DNA from: Arcanobacterium bovis
GTDB taxonomy: Bacteria > Actinomycetota > Actinomycetes > Actinomycetales > Actinomycetaceae
Assembly (NCBI RefSeq): GCF_004331995.1
Contig: NZ_SJDT01000002.1
Span: 310,001-374,000, forward strand
Length of the DNA: 64,000 nt
Direction: 5' to 3'
Made by a program: the position numbers and the translations under genes. Each line of letters starts with the position of its first letter. Within the stretch, counting starts at the first letter, position 1. Under the pieces are notes generated by a model, which did not search any database, had not been told where the DNA came from, and saw only the letters and a list, made by a program, of their open reading frames with translations. Of this stretch, positions 1 through 8,482 are shown piece after piece.

Positions 1-2
1 CG

Positions 3-536
3 GGATTATTCGACCAAGCAATTTCGCAACGCCAAAAAGTTTCGTTCCGCTATTGGAAAGCTAACCGAGGCATGAGAGCAGAGTCAGTTACGGTTTGCGG
101 ATTTCCAGTGGCAATCGATTCGGGTCACCATCCGCTTGTTGATGTATTTGATGATGAACATGCAGCGATTCACTCGTATCGTTTGGATCGCATTGCCGAT
201 GTCTCGATTTCAAACGATGTACTTCCTGCGAAGGCATTTCAGCATGCCCAACGAATGGCGAAGAACGAAACAATGGAATTTACCGGGCATGATGTGGTCA
301 TTCGGTGCGCACCTAGCGCACGATGGCTTGCGGAATCAGTTCCCAATGTTCGCTCGGCTGCTGACGACGGCGAATTAGTAATTACGCTACCAATTGCGAA
401 TCGTGGGTGGTTACGATCTGTGCTAGTGCAGCTTGGCAGCGCAGTGCACAGCCTCGAACCACGGTCGTTTTTCGCACAGGACTTCGCTCATATACGCGAG
501 CTTCTTCAATATTATGAGAACATGGAAGCACGATGA
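3..536 (+). CDS. pafC: WYL-domain transcriptional regulator PafC, 3' part only
   Basis: The reading frame is open from the left edge, so this is the C-terminal 177 residues of a longer protein; the Met at base 72 is internal. The visible part starts with a WYL-type strand (FDQAISQRQKVSFRYW) and has the typical SYRLDRI motif, followed by a C-terminal extension. WYL proteins bind ligands or single-stranded DNA. PafB and PafC form an actinobacterial DNA-damage activator normally encoded near pafA and helY. Here helY lies three genes downstream in the same run, which favours PafC over other WYL proteins. The stop overlaps the next start by 4 nt (ATGA), so the genes are probably translationally coupled. 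PafB would lie outside the window. Confidence 0.75.
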   Translation, partial: GLFDQAISQRQKVSFRYWKANRGMRAESVTVCGFPVAIDSGHHPLVDVFDDEHAAIHSYRLDRIADVSISNDVLPAKAFQHAQRMAKNETMEFTGHDVVIRCAPSARWLAESVPNVRSAADDGELVITLPIANRGWLRSVLVQLGSAVHSLEPRSFFAQDFAHIRELLQYYENMEAR

Positions 537-904
537 TTATATTTTGGATTTTGTTTATTGGGCTTGGTGCTCTGAGCACATATTTGATCATCTTGCTTAT
601 CGGATTGTGGACGTCGGTGCGCGAGCTTTTTGCCGCGGGGAGCGGATTTGCAGCAGCATTTTCAACTCATGCGCTTCCGCATATCCGACACTACGTTCGC
701 TCTCGCTCCGTTTTTGAATCACCAGATCGGCGTAGCCTTGCGGCAGTAAAACACAGAGAAGTCGTGGAAGAACGACGAGAGATTCGCGCGCACAAACTTG
801 ATCGCGCGGTGCGACGCTGGGATCAACCCGAAGATTTTGAAACCAGATTCAGCGCGCAACGGCGCGAAGCAGCTAGGAAAATTCGGGAGGAAAACCGAAA
901 GTGA
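533..904 (+). CDS. Small membrane protein of unknown function with basic tail
   Basis: I do not recognise this 123-residue protein. Residues 1-25 form a strongly hydrophobic helix, perhaps continuing as a short hairpin to about residue 45. The rest, from about residue 60, is rich in Arg, Lys and Glu and likely to be helical and cytoplasmic. It overlaps the upstream regulator by ATGA and the downstream lipid kinase by GTGA, so it sits inside one operon and is very probably real. In mycobacteria the tatA and tatC genes occupy this interval between pafC and helY, but this protein shows no recognisable TatA Phe-Gly hinge, so I do not call it TatA. A role at the membrane next to the lipid kinase is only a guess. 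Confidence 0.7.
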   Translation: MIIFWILFIGLGALSTYLIILLIGLWTSVRELFAAGSGFAAAFSTHALPHIRHYVRSRSVFESPDRRSLAAVKHREVVEERREIRAHKLDRAVRRWDQPEDFETRFSAQRREAARKIREENRK

Positions 905-1812
905 TTATTGGAATTGCGCTAAATCCTGAATCAGGAGCAGGACGAGCGGAAAAATATCGCTCTCAGTTGCTTAAAGTGGTTGAAGAGTATCCGATCGACG
1001 TCGTTTGGCTGGCTGCTGAAAATGCTGAGGAAGCATTGACGAAAATGCGTTCCGCGGTGATGAGCGGCGAACTTGATGCGCTCGTCGTCGTTGGTGGCGA
1101 TGGAATGATACACTTTGGCGTCGAGGCGGTTGGCGACTCAGGGATTCCGCTTGGAATCGTGGCGGCAGGATCTGGAAACGATATCGCGCGCGAGTTTAAG
1201 CTGCCAATTCATAATATGGAAGACTCGCTCCATCAGGTTATTACCTCGCTGTTTGCGCGCAGATATTATGAAGTCGATGCGCTTGAGATTGAGTCGGCAG
1301 AGGGCATTAAGCGTGCTATGGCGATTGTGAGTCTTGGTCTCGATGCAGATGTTAATGAGCGCACGAACAGGATGAAATGGCCGCGCGGAAATCTGCGTTA
1401 CGTACGAGCTATTGGTCAAAGCGTTCGAAACTATCAACCGTATGGCGTGAAAATTTCGGCTAATGGGCATACCGGCGTCGGTTCCATGACCCTTCTTTGC
1501 GTGGCGAATACGCGTTATGCGGGCGGAGGTTTTGCACTTGCGCCAAGGGCTAAACCAAACGATGGACTTCTCGATGTGGTGATTGCGCGAGGCCTTACGC
1601 TAGCCGAATTTGGCTCGCTATTGCCAAAGCTTGCTGTGGCAAAGCACACGGCAGATGAACGTGTGCACTGTTTCCGAACTTCTGAAATTACGGTAGAAGC
1701 GGATACTTGTTATGGCGAGCATCCGCCTGCCGTGATGGCTGACGGCGAGTACATCTGCAAGCTTCCGGCCACGATTCGCGTTCGACCACGAGCGATCAAA
1801 CTAGCATTGTAA
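901..1812 (+). CDS. Diacylglycerol kinase family lipid kinase (DagK/YegS-like)
   Basis: 303 residues starting at GTG, which overlaps the upstream stop (GTGA). The N-terminal nucleotide-binding half has NPESGAG at residues 8-14 and the family signature GGDG at 65-68. It is followed by SGNDIAR at 91-97, which belongs to the substrate and ATP loop of the DAGK catalytic domain. The C-terminal half is the usual beta-sandwich with NTRYAGGG. Members phosphorylate diacylglycerol or related lipids with ATP and recycle diacylglycerol released during lipoprotein and cell-envelope synthesis. The neighbouring lnt (lipoprotein N-acylation) fits membrane-lipid work. The exact substrate cannot be read from sequence; other family members act on sphingosine-like or undecaprenol-like lipids. 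Confidence 0.85.
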   Translation: MIIGIALNPESGAGRAEKYRSQLLKVVEEYPIDVVWLAAENAEEALTKMRSAVMSGELDALVVVGGDGMIHFGVEAVGDSGIPLGIVAAGSGNDIAREFKLPIHNMEDSLHQVITSLFARRYYEVDALEIESAEGIKRAMAIVSLGLDADVNERTNRMKWPRGNLRYVRAIGQSVRNYQPYGVKISANGHTGVGSMTLLCVANTRYAGGGFALAPRAKPNDGLLDVVIARGLTLAEFGSLLPKLAVAKHTADERVHCFRTSEITVEADTCYGEHPPAVMADGEYICKLPATIRVRPRAIKLAL

Positions 1813-1819
1813 GGCAATA

Positions 1820-4432
1820 ATGCGCGATTTCATTACTGAAAATTTCCTCGATAACTTTCGCAGTCGTGGCATTGAACTTGATGATTTTCAAAAAGAAGCA
1901 ATGGCGGCGCTGGCTGGCGATTCGGATGTTCTCGTATGCGCCCCAACTGGTTCTGGCAAGACGGTTGTTGCGCAGTATGCCATTGAATTGGCCTTAGCGA
2001 AGGGCGTGCGCTGCATTTATACCGCGCCGATTAAAGCGCTTTCGAATCAGAAGTACCGCGAATTTGCCCAGAGCTTAGGTGGCGATACCGTGGGCTTGCT
2101 TACCGGCGATACCACGATCAACCGTGATGCGCAGGTGTTGGTTGTCACCACCGAAGTTTTACGCAATATGTTGTTTTTGCGTGACAACGGAATTGCCGAT
2201 ATCGGTTACGTGGTGCTTGACGAGGTACATTATCTCTCAGATAAAGTGCGTGGACCGGTGTGGGAAGAAATTATCCTCCAGTTGCCCAGCCATATTCGTC
2301 TCGTTTCACTTTCGGCTACCATCGCCAACATCGAGGAATTCTCTCATTGGTTGCGTTCCGTGCGAGGTAGAACGACGACGGTTACCAGTTTTCACCGTCC
2401 TGTGCCTTTGGAGCAGGCTTTACTTCATAAATCGAAGGTCACCCCAATTTTGGATGCGCAGGGCGAGCTCACTGATCAAGCAGCAAAGCTGATCTCCCAC
2501 CTCGACAGAGGCGCTGTACGCAACGAGGGGCGACGTCGTGCGCGGAAGGTATCGATTGCGCAGCGCAAACGAGTCATCGCCACTCTCGATGAACATAAAT
2601 ATCTACCGGCTATCGAGTTTATCTTTTCTCGAAAAGGCTGTGACAACGCCGTAAAAGACTTACTGGATGCAGATATCGTTTTGACCGACGCACATCAGCA
2701 GAAAGCAATTCGTGCACAGGTCAAAGCCTTGCGCGAGACGCTATCTGATGACGACGCGCGGGCGGTTCGTTTTGGCCTCTGGTCTAAGGCATTAGTGCGG
2801 GGCTTTAGTGCACATCATGCGGGAATGTTCCCAGCGATCAAGGAACTCACTGAGAGTTTGATGGTACAAGGTCTGTTGAAGATTGTGTACGCTACGGGCA
2901 CATTGTCTCTCGGTATAGACATGCCTGTGCGCGCCGTCGTCGTCGAAGACTTGCATAAATGGGACGGAACAGGCTTTTCGGATCTGACTGCAACTGAATA
3001 CACGCAGCTTATCGGACGCGCTGGAAGGCGAGGTAAAGACGACAAAGGCTATGCGTTTGTGCTGGCATCTGCTGATATAGATCTCAATACCTTGGAACGA
3101 CTTGCACAAGGCGCGATGGAGCCGCTTGAGTCGGCGTTTTTCCCTTCTTACAACACGGTTGTTAGCTTATTGGCAATTCACGGCCGTGAAGAAGCCCGTG
3201 CGATTATGGGAACTTCATTTGCGCAGTTTCAAAAGAATGCCGATTTGGGCCAGATTCAAGGCAGGATTCAGCGTATCCAGCGCCGTATTCGCGAACTAGA
3301 AACTGAGTTAGCGGCAAAGTATCCTCATCTTGACGTGGTTGATTATGTGCAACTGCGCCAGCAGGCAGGTCGTGCTTCCAAGGCGCAGCGGCGGACGGCG
3401 AAAGAAGAGTATCGGCGTGTTGTTGAGCAAAGTTGGCGCGGAGCCAAAACTGGGCATTTGTATGCTTATGCCCGTGACGGCGAGCTCGAATACGGCGTAG
3501 CGCTGTCGGTTTCCAAAACAAAGATTCGGTTAGTGAATGTTTTCGCTGAAATGGTATGGCTGAACTCTTATGAGTTATCATCTGAACTGCGCGATTTAGG
3601 CACGATTGAGATGCCTTTCGGAATTTCGCCCAAAGATCCAGCTGTGCGCGAAGACATCGCTCAGTCGATTCTGGATGCAGTAGACGAGCGGTCTGAATTA
3701 GGTACGGATCGAGATTTGGTTGATTCGTGGGATCGTTTTGCAGTGAGGGAAAATCCACAGCTCGTGGCGCACAGCGTGCACCAGCATAGCAAACGCAAAG
3801 AAATCCTTGCGGACGCCACTGAGTATATGTCGCTGGAGAGCAGACTTTCTGAGCTCAATGTATTAGTTGAAAGTTTTGAAGATTCCGTGGCGAAAGAATT
3901 CGATGCCACAGCAGATATTTTGAACTATCTGGGATACCTACAAGATTACTCGCTAGCTGGGGGAGCACATCTGCTGCGAGGAATCCATAACGAATCAGAT
4001 TTGCTGATCTCGATGTGTTTGAACGAACCGAGTATCAAAGAATTAACGGCGAGTGAATTTGCCGGTATTTGTTCTGCATTTTTGGGTGACCGGAGGCTCG
4101 GAAAAGGTTTCCCACGAAAGGCAAAGTTACGCGCAGCCTGGGCGGCGGTTGAGCGGAATTTTGATTATATCAACGATGTTGAATCACGATTCGGAATTCA
4201 ACGAACTCTCGAGCCAGATCCAGGTGGGGTAGAGGCATTTGTCGATTGGGCAAATGGTGAAAAACTTGACGCCGTATTACTAAAGTCTCATATCGATGTG
4301 GGGGATTTTATTAGTGCTTCGCGTCGGTTGTTGGATCTATTAGGCCAGCTCAAAGTAGTTGGATCGGATTTTTGGTTGGGTGATCTCGCGGCAGAAGCTA
4401 TCACAAAAATCCGGCGTTGGGAATGGCTCTAA
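1820..4432 (+). CDS. helY: Ski2-like DEVH-box RNA helicase HelY
   Basis: 870 residues, beginning 7 nt after the lipid kinase. Visible motifs are Walker A APTGSGKT at 41-48, DEVH at 134-137 (Ski2/Mtr4 subclass of superfamily 2), SAT at 165-167 and QLIGRAGRRG at 396-405. A long C-terminal part with coiled-coil-like segments matches the DSHCT region of this family. The family unwinds structured RNA using ATP; the actinobacterial member is HelY. Proximity to pafC matches the mycobacterial order pafBC-tatAC-helY. Full length, no frameshift. Its specific RNA targets are unknown. Confidence 0.93.
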   Translation: MRDFITENFLDNFRSRGIELDDFQKEAMAALAGDSDVLVCAPTGSGKTVVAQYAIELALAKGVRCIYTAPIKALSNQKYREFAQSLGGDTVGLLTGDTTINRDAQVLVVTTEVLRNMLFLRDNGIADIGYVVLDEVHYLSDKVRGPVWEEIILQLPSHIRLVSLSATIANIEEFSHWLRSVRGRTTTVTSFHRPVPLEQALLHKSKVTPILDAQGELTDQAAKLISHLDRGAVRNEGRRRARKVSIAQRKRVIATLDEHKYLPAIEFIFSRKGCDNAVKDLLDADIVLTDAHQQKAIRAQVKALRETLSDDDARAVRFGLWSKALVRGFSAHHAGMFPAIKELTESLMVQGLLKIVYATGTLSLGIDMPVRAVVVEDLHKWDGTGFSDLTATEYTQLIGRAGRRGKDDKGYAFVLASADIDLNTLERLAQGAMEPLESAFFPSYNTVVSLLAIHGREEARAIMGTSFAQFQKNADLGQIQGRIQRIQRRIRELETELAAKYPHLDVVDYVQLRQQAGRASKAQRRTAKEEYRRVVEQSWRGAKTGHLYAYARDGELEYGVALSVSKTKIRLVNVFAEMVWLNSYELSSELRDLGTIEMPFGISPKDPAVREDIAQSILDAVDERSELGTDRDLVDSWDRFAVRENPQLVAHSVHQHSKRKEILADATEYMSLESRLSELNVLVESFEDSVAKEFDATADILNYLGYLQDYSLAGGAHLLRGIHNESDLLISMCLNEPSIKELTASEFAGICSAFLGDRRLGKGFPRKAKLRAAWAAVERNFDYINDVESRFGIQRTLEPDPGGVEAFVDWANGEKLDAVLLKSHIDVGDFISASRRLLDLLGQLKVVGSDFWLGDLAAEAITKIRRWEWL

Positions 4433-4662
4433 AAGCGGATCTGACTTGCATTGAGCCGGTGAGTTCTTTAGCGTATATGTCTAGACGCAGAAATGAAAAA
4501 TGTGTTTGCAAGCTCCGATGTATCCCGATAGAAAACGCTTATGCGGTCCGAGGGGATGCATGGGAGCTTGTGTCATTTCCTGGGCAACGACGGCGTAATC
4601 TCGCCACAGTTACGATATCGGAAAGCGCTGTGATCGTTCGTATGGATGCCTTTTTGAATTAG
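4423..4662 (+). CDS. Doubtful small ORF between helY and lnt
   Basis: A 79-residue frame starting at ATG 4423 (TTG 4417 also possible), overlapping the last codons of helY. No signal peptide, membrane segment or family motif is recognised. The composition is plausible for a small beta-rich protein (C-terminal NLATVTISESAVIVRMD), but it uses several codons that are less common in neighbouring genes (AGA, ATA). In its favour: it fills the only non-coding gap in the operon and overlaps the upstream stop. Against it: there is no clear ribosome binding site and no recognised homologue. Confidence 0.3.
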   Translation: MALKADLTCIEPVSSLAYMSRRRNEKCVCKLRCIPIENAYAVRGDAWELVSFPGQRRRNLATVTISESAVIVRMDAFLN

Positions 4663-4674
4663 CATGCTAAACGT

Positions 4675-4680
4675 TAGAAT
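4675..4680 (+). promoter_or_regulatory. -10 element of a putative leaderless promoter for lnt
   Basis: TAGAAT ends exactly 6 nt before the GTG start of lnt, so transcription would begin at or beside the start codon. A weak -35 (TTTGAA, 16 nt spacer) is present. The GGAG found just upstream overlaps the GTG and is too close to act as a Shine-Dalgarno. Confidence 0.45.
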
Positions 4681-4686
4681 TTTGGA

Positions 4687-6273
4687 GTGAGCTTTCCGCG
4701 TGTATTGAACTGGATGCCAGCTACCTTGCTGAGTATCTGCGCAGGCGTGGCACTATATTGTGCCGCGCCACCGCTGAATTGGTGGCCGTTGGCATTTCTG
4801 GGAGTTGCGTGCCTGTGGTTAGTGAGCAGTGGCGGGCTATTTACGCGCTTTTGTTTGGGAACACTTGCCGGATTTGTTTATTTTTATTTACTGTGTGATT
4901 GGGCTGCTCTAGCTGCTCGTACTGAACTTGCACGCTTGGCACTGGCACTAAGTCAAGGTGTGTTTTTCGGCGTGCTCCTCATCGCTTGGACGTATTCGCA
5001 TCGCGGGTACAAAGATTTCTTAGCGCGCAAACCCTTGGCAGGGATTTTCCTTGTTGCAACCACTGATTCAGTGTTATGGGTGCTGGTTGAGCAATGCCGC
5101 GGCATGGTCCCATTTGGAGGAATGCCATGGGGGAGTTTGGGATATTCTTTGGTTGACTCACCTCTGGTCAATCTCAGCCCATGGGGATCTATTCAACTTG
5201 TTGATTTTGTAGCTGTATTTTGTGCCGTACTCGCTGCCAATGTTATCTGCGCCTTGCGTGCACGCGCCGTGTTCAGTGCGATTACAGCATTGACTGTACC
5301 GCTTGTTGTGCTGATTCTTCCAAGTTTTATCGGGAATGCCGTTCCTGGCTCTGCGAGTGTACGAATCGGCGTAGTACAAGGTAATGTGCCGGACGAATCT
5401 AAGCTGGGACCAGGAGAATCTCGCGCACTTATTGTCACACAACATCATGCTCAAGCCACGCGAAAGATTCTTTCGCAGCGCCCGGATATAATTCTTTGGC
5501 CAGAGTCCGCTTCGGATCGAGATATTCGCCAAGATCCGGAGGCGAAAAATATTGTGGACACACTCATGAAGGACTCAGGGGGAGTGCCGATTATGCTTGG
5601 CACTCAAAAATACGTGGGAGACACGCGTACTAATGACTACGTAGCGATTAATGGCGACGGCGTCGTGGGAACCTATTCCAAACAGCATCCGGTACCTTTC
5701 GGCGAGTATCTGCCTTTTCGGACGACGATCGAACGCATAGTTCCCGAAGCGAAGAAGATTTCGGTTGATATGGTGCCTGGAAACAGTGCTGCTCAGCTGA
5801 AAGTAAGGGCAGGCAAAACAGATATCGTTGCCGCCGTGCCGATTTGTTTCGAAGTTGCCTATTCGCGGATCGTTGCACAGGGGGCGTTGGGCGCTAATTT
5901 GCTGGTAGTACCAACAAATAATGCCTCATTTGGCAGATCTGGCGAACCGTTGCAGCAACTCGCTATGACTCGCTTTCGGGCGATTGAACACGGTAAATCA
6001 GCTATTCAAGTGTCTACATCCGGTACGTCGGCGGTTATCTCGGCAAGGGGAGTAGTGCGTTACCAGACGGATCTATTTGAGCAATCAGCCACGGTAATTG
6101 ATGTTCCCTTGATTTCGACACAAACGGTGGCCACTCGTACCGCTGAATTGCTCGAGTATTTGTGCTTCGCTCTGGGCGTTTTATGCCTTCTTATGCCGAC
6201 TTATCTGCTTCTTCGGCAGGCGAAGCTTTCTCGTTCGACCCAGTCGCAACCTAAATCAAAACGCAAATCTTGA
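4687..6273 (+). CDS. lnt: Apolipoprotein N-acyltransferase
   Basis: 528 residues, GTG start. The first half contains about six hydrophobic membrane segments; residues about 225-475 form a carbon-nitrogen hydrolase domain facing the outside. The catalytic triad is visible as Glu273 (WPES), Lys332 (YSKQHPVPFGEYLPF) and Cys387 (PICFE). A last membrane helix and a basic tail close the protein. The enzyme transfers an acyl chain from phospholipid to the free amino group of the lipoprotein N-terminal cysteine. It acts after Lgt, which is encoded at 49.5-50.4 kb in this window, and LspA. Actinobacteria, unlike most low-GC Gram-positives, do N-acylate lipoproteins. It may be transcribed separately as a leaderless mRNA. 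Confidence 0.93.
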   Translation: MSFPRVLNWMPATLLSICAGVALYCAAPPLNWWPLAFLGVACLWLVSSGGLFTRFCLGTLAGFVYFYLLCDWAALAARTELARLALALSQGVFFGVLLIAWTYSHRGYKDFLARKPLAGIFLVATTDSVLWVLVEQCRGMVPFGGMPWGSLGYSLVDSPLVNLSPWGSIQLVDFVAVFCAVLAANVICALRARAVFSAITALTVPLVVLILPSFIGNAVPGSASVRIGVVQGNVPDESKLGPGESRALIVTQHHAQATRKILSQRPDIILWPESASDRDIRQDPEAKNIVDTLMKDSGGVPIMLGTQKYVGDTRTNDYVAINGDGVVGTYSKQHPVPFGEYLPFRTTIERIVPEAKKISVDMVPGNSAAQLKVRAGKTDIVAAVPICFEVAYSRIVAQGALGANLLVVPTNNASFGRSGEPLQQLAMTRFRAIEHGKSAIQVSTSGTSAVISARGVVRYQTDLFEQSATVIDVPLISTQTVATRTAELLEYLCFALGVLCLLMPTYLLLRQAKLSRSTQSQPKSKRKS

Positions 6274-6289
6274 TGGTGGCTGATATAGC

Positions 6290-6324
6290 TTTGGGTGTTG
6301 CCTTGCAAAAAGGCAACACCCAAA
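6290..6324. terminator. Perfect hairpin between convergent lnt and rbpA
   Basis: A 13-bp perfect stem (TGGGTGTTGCC core) with a 9-nt A-rich loop lies between the stops of two convergent genes. No T-tract follows on either strand, so if it terminates it is of the I-shaped actinobacterial type, acting in both directions. Confidence 0.7.
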
Positions 6325-6363
6325 ATCAGGTTTAAAGGTTAATTACATACAGATAACTGAGTA

Positions 6364-6723
6364 TCATCGCATGCGCTTGTAGAGCTTTCCTTCGCGAAGC
6401 AGCGCCAAGCGCTCATCAAGAAGTTCTTGTAATTCTTCTTTCGAGCGCCGCTCGAGCAACATATCCCAGTGTGTACGAACAGGCTTCTGCGTCTTTTCTT
6501 CGTCGTCATCTTCTACCTGTGCGCCGATTAGTTTAGCTTCTGAACCACAGCGGCATTCCCATACAGCCGGTGCTTCTGCGTCTGCAGCGAGCGTCACAAC
6601 AAAACGCTGCTGATTGTCTAGGCATTCGTATGTGACTTCACGACGGTCTACAAGTGCGACGCCGATATCCGACTCTAAAGAATTCGCACCAATTTTCATG
6701 CCGCGTAGTGAACGTTCCACCAT
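6364..6723 (-). CDS. rbpA: RNA polymerase-binding protein RbpA
   Basis: 119 residues from ATG 6723. A longer frame opens upstream but family members begin with the short basic tail seen here (MVERSLRGMKIG). The middle is the RbpA core beta domain, ending in WECRCGSEAKL. The C-terminal helices carry THWDMLLERRS, the sigma-interaction signature of the family. RbpA binds RNA polymerase and the principal sigma factor, stabilises open complexes and is restricted to actinobacteria. Three cysteines occur in the core; Streptomyces RbpA binds zinc, and whether this one does is open. A basic linker joins core and sigma domain. It is downstream of mcdR but separated by about 250 nt and probably has its own promoter. 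Confidence 0.93.
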   Translation of the reverse strand: MVERSLRGMKIGANSLESDIGVALVDRREVTYECLDNQQRFVVTLAADAEAPAVWECRCGSEAKLIGAQVEDDDEEKTQKPVRTHWDMLLERRSKEELQELLDERLALLREGKLYKRMR

Positions 6724-6775
6724 AAGTCTATGTTTCTCTCTTTTACGAAATATTAGCTTTAACTGATCTAGAGCT

Positions 6776-6781
6776 AGTCTA
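6776..6781 (-). promoter_or_regulatory. Candidate -10 element for rbpA
   Basis: TAGACT, the common actinobacterial -10 type, lies about 52 nt upstream of the RbpA start codon in the gap after mcdR. Upstream at about 18 nt there is only a TTTTCG-like sequence, so the -35 is poor. This would give a leader of about 46 nt. Confidence 0.35.
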
Positions 6782-6972
6782 CCGTATTTCTGGGACGCTC
6801 GAAAACGTGCCAATATACACAAGTACGCGCGGACAACGACGATAGTGAAAAGCCGATAATATATATTATGTCAAATTTGCTGATTGGGACAAAAATTTAC
6901 ACTGTAAATGTATTGAAAGATGTCCTGCACTCCACTACTCCCAAGTTTCTGGGTGTGCGCAGAGAAAATATC

Positions 6973-7545
6973 TCACATTGCGTTGCGTGCGGCACGGCGA
7001 GCTGCAAGCTCGTCCACAACTCCGGAATTGCCAGAACCGTCAAGTCGCTCTGTAGGTAGTTCAGACAATGATCCTTCAACTTCACGCCACACACGGCTCA
7101 ATGCAATACCAAATACGCCTTGGCCAACATTGATGAGGTCAATTACCTCATCATTCGACGTGCACAAATATACTGACGCGCCGTCGGACATTAACGTGAT
7201 TCCAGCGAGATCATCAACTCCGTGGCTTGAAAGCTGTTCCACTGCGGTGCGGATTTGTTGTAGCGAAACGCCCGTATCGAGCAATCGTTTTACAACTTTA
7301 AGTACTAAAATATCGCGGAACGAATAGAGGCGCTGTGATCCTGAGCCCTGTGCTGAACGAATCGTTGGTTCTACAAGACCGGTACGATCCCAGTAATCGA
7401 GCTGGCGGTATGTAATACCAACGGCGCGACAAACAGCCGGACCTCGATATCCTGTTTCCATATCAAGATCTGGCAAACCATCTCCGAACAACATTTGTTG
7501 TGCTCGCTGCGGATGGACGCCATGCGCGGTTGCGTCACTATTCAC
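6973..7545 (-). CDS. mcdR: MerR-family regulator, McdR (Rv1830)-like
   Basis: 190 residues, GTG start preceded by AAGGAGGG at good spacing. After a variable N-terminus comes a winged-helix MerR DNA-binding domain at about 32-105 (GITYRQLDYWDRTGLVEPT, then RLYSFRDILVLKVVKRLLDTGVSL). The C-terminal part is a small unknown effector region, with no metal-binding cysteine cluster of classical MerR. The order garA-ftsR-mcdR matches the mycobacterial locus Rv1827-Rv1828-Rv1830, whose last member controls cell-division and replication genes. The bifunctional nuclease gene normally between the two regulators (Rv1829) is missing here. Role by synteny and family, not shown for this organism. Confidence 0.8.
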   Translation of the reverse strand: MNSDATAHGVHPQRAQQMLFGDGLPDLDMETGYRGPAVCRAVGITYRQLDYWDRTGLVEPTIRSAQGSGSQRLYSFRDILVLKVVKRLLDTGVSLQQIRTAVEQLSSHGVDDLAGITLMSDGASVYLCTSNDEVIDLINVGQGVFGIALSRVWREVEGSLSELPTERLDGSGNSGVVDELAARRAARNAM

Positions 7546-7582
7546 GTCAGCCCTCCTTGTTTCCGTCTGACTTCAAGGTTAG

Positions 7583-7662
7583 ACCGGAATTGTCTCGATT
7601 TCAACGCTGACACTCTAAGTAATGTTGGCGTGTCGCACCGGAATGTCTAAAGTCATACTTTA
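7583..7662. promoter_or_regulatory. Repeated box and palindrome upstream of mcdR
   Basis: The 188-nt gap between ftsR and mcdR holds two copies of ACCGGAAT (7583-7590 and 7637-7644, both followed by TGTCT or GTCT) 54 nt apart, and a palindrome TAAAGT-CAT-ACTTTA at 7648-7662. Repeats of this type in front of a DNA-binding regulator suggest operators for autoregulation or for FtsR. This is inference from pattern only. Confidence 0.35.
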
Positions 7663-7732
7663 AGAAGTTGTTTTGGTGCGGTCGTGAAGAAAATCCAGCC
7701 GTAACTTGAATCCGCACTTAGTTTGCCGGAAA

Positions 7733-8482
7733 TTAACGAAGTTCGACGTCAATACTTTCAAGCAAAAGGGCACGGTAAAAGTTGGTGAGCATCGTGCTCA
7801 ACTCCCCTGTTTCCATGATTACGCGCTCTTTGGCGACGGCATTCTTCTTGGCGCGTTCATTGGCGAGGAGATTTACTAGATTTACGGCATGTGCGTGTGC
7901 AGAAGTGCGTACTGATCGCAGGCTTCGCATATCTACACCTACGTCTTTAAGCATTAGTGCATAGCGAACGATGTCAACAGCCTGAGCAGTGAGTCTCCCC
8001 CGCGAGTCTTGGGTAAGTAAGCCAGCTGCTACAAAACTTTCGATATCAGCAGTTGATGCACCGGTAAGAGCTGCTAGTTCATCTTTATGAAGGCGAGTTC
8101 CGGGACGCGGCGTATGTATATCGTTATCGCGCACAATACGCATTTTGCTTGGATGCTCCGACTCAACTTCACCTGAATCGAGTTGCTTCAGCATCTCTTT
8201 AATCTGCGGAAGTGCCGTGTAGCGGTCACGTTGCTCCACCAGGATAAAACGTAGCCGCTCGATGTCCGCATGGGAAAACCTACGCTGATTCGAGTCAGTG
8301 CGATGAGGTTGGATTAGATCAACCTGCTCAAAGTACCGAATCTTCGATGAGGCTAAAAAGGGAAACTCGCTGTTCAGAGCCGCAAGCACTTCCCCCATTT
8401 TCAACGTTGGTTCGTGCGAAACATCTTGTGGCCAAGTCAGCTTTTCCTCTTGATAAAGTTCTGCTTTGACTTCAGAACTCAT
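7733..8482 (-). CDS. ftsR: MerR-family regulator FtsR (Rv1828-like)
   Basis: 249 residues. Residues about 25-95 form a MerR-type winged helix (KMGEVLAALNSEFPFLASSK, then RYFEQVDLIQPHRTDSNQRR). A second winged-helix-like domain at about 130-190 (LHKDELAALTGASTADIESF) follows, and then a helical C-terminus. This two-domain architecture is that of mycobacterial Rv1828 and corynebacterial FtsR, an activator of ftsZ. The start overlaps the garA stop by ATGA, so garA and ftsR are co-translated. No cysteine metal site is seen. Confidence 0.85.
   Translation of the reverse strand: MSSEVKAELYQEEKLTWPQDVSHEPTLKMGEVLAALNSEFPFLASSKIRYFEQVDLIQPHRTDSNQRRFSHADIERLRFILVEQRDRYTALPQIKEMLKQLDSGEVESEHPSKMRIVRDNDIHTPRPGTRLHKDELAALTGASTADIESFVAAGLLTQDSRGRLTAQAVDIVRYALMLKDVGVDMRSLRSVRTSAHAHAVNLVNLLANERAKKNAVAKERVIMETGELSTMLTNFYRALLLESIDVELR

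Noticed and set aside
3204-3758. 184-codon minus-strand frame inside helY
   Set aside because: Lies wholly within the helicase coding region and lacks a start signal or known motif.
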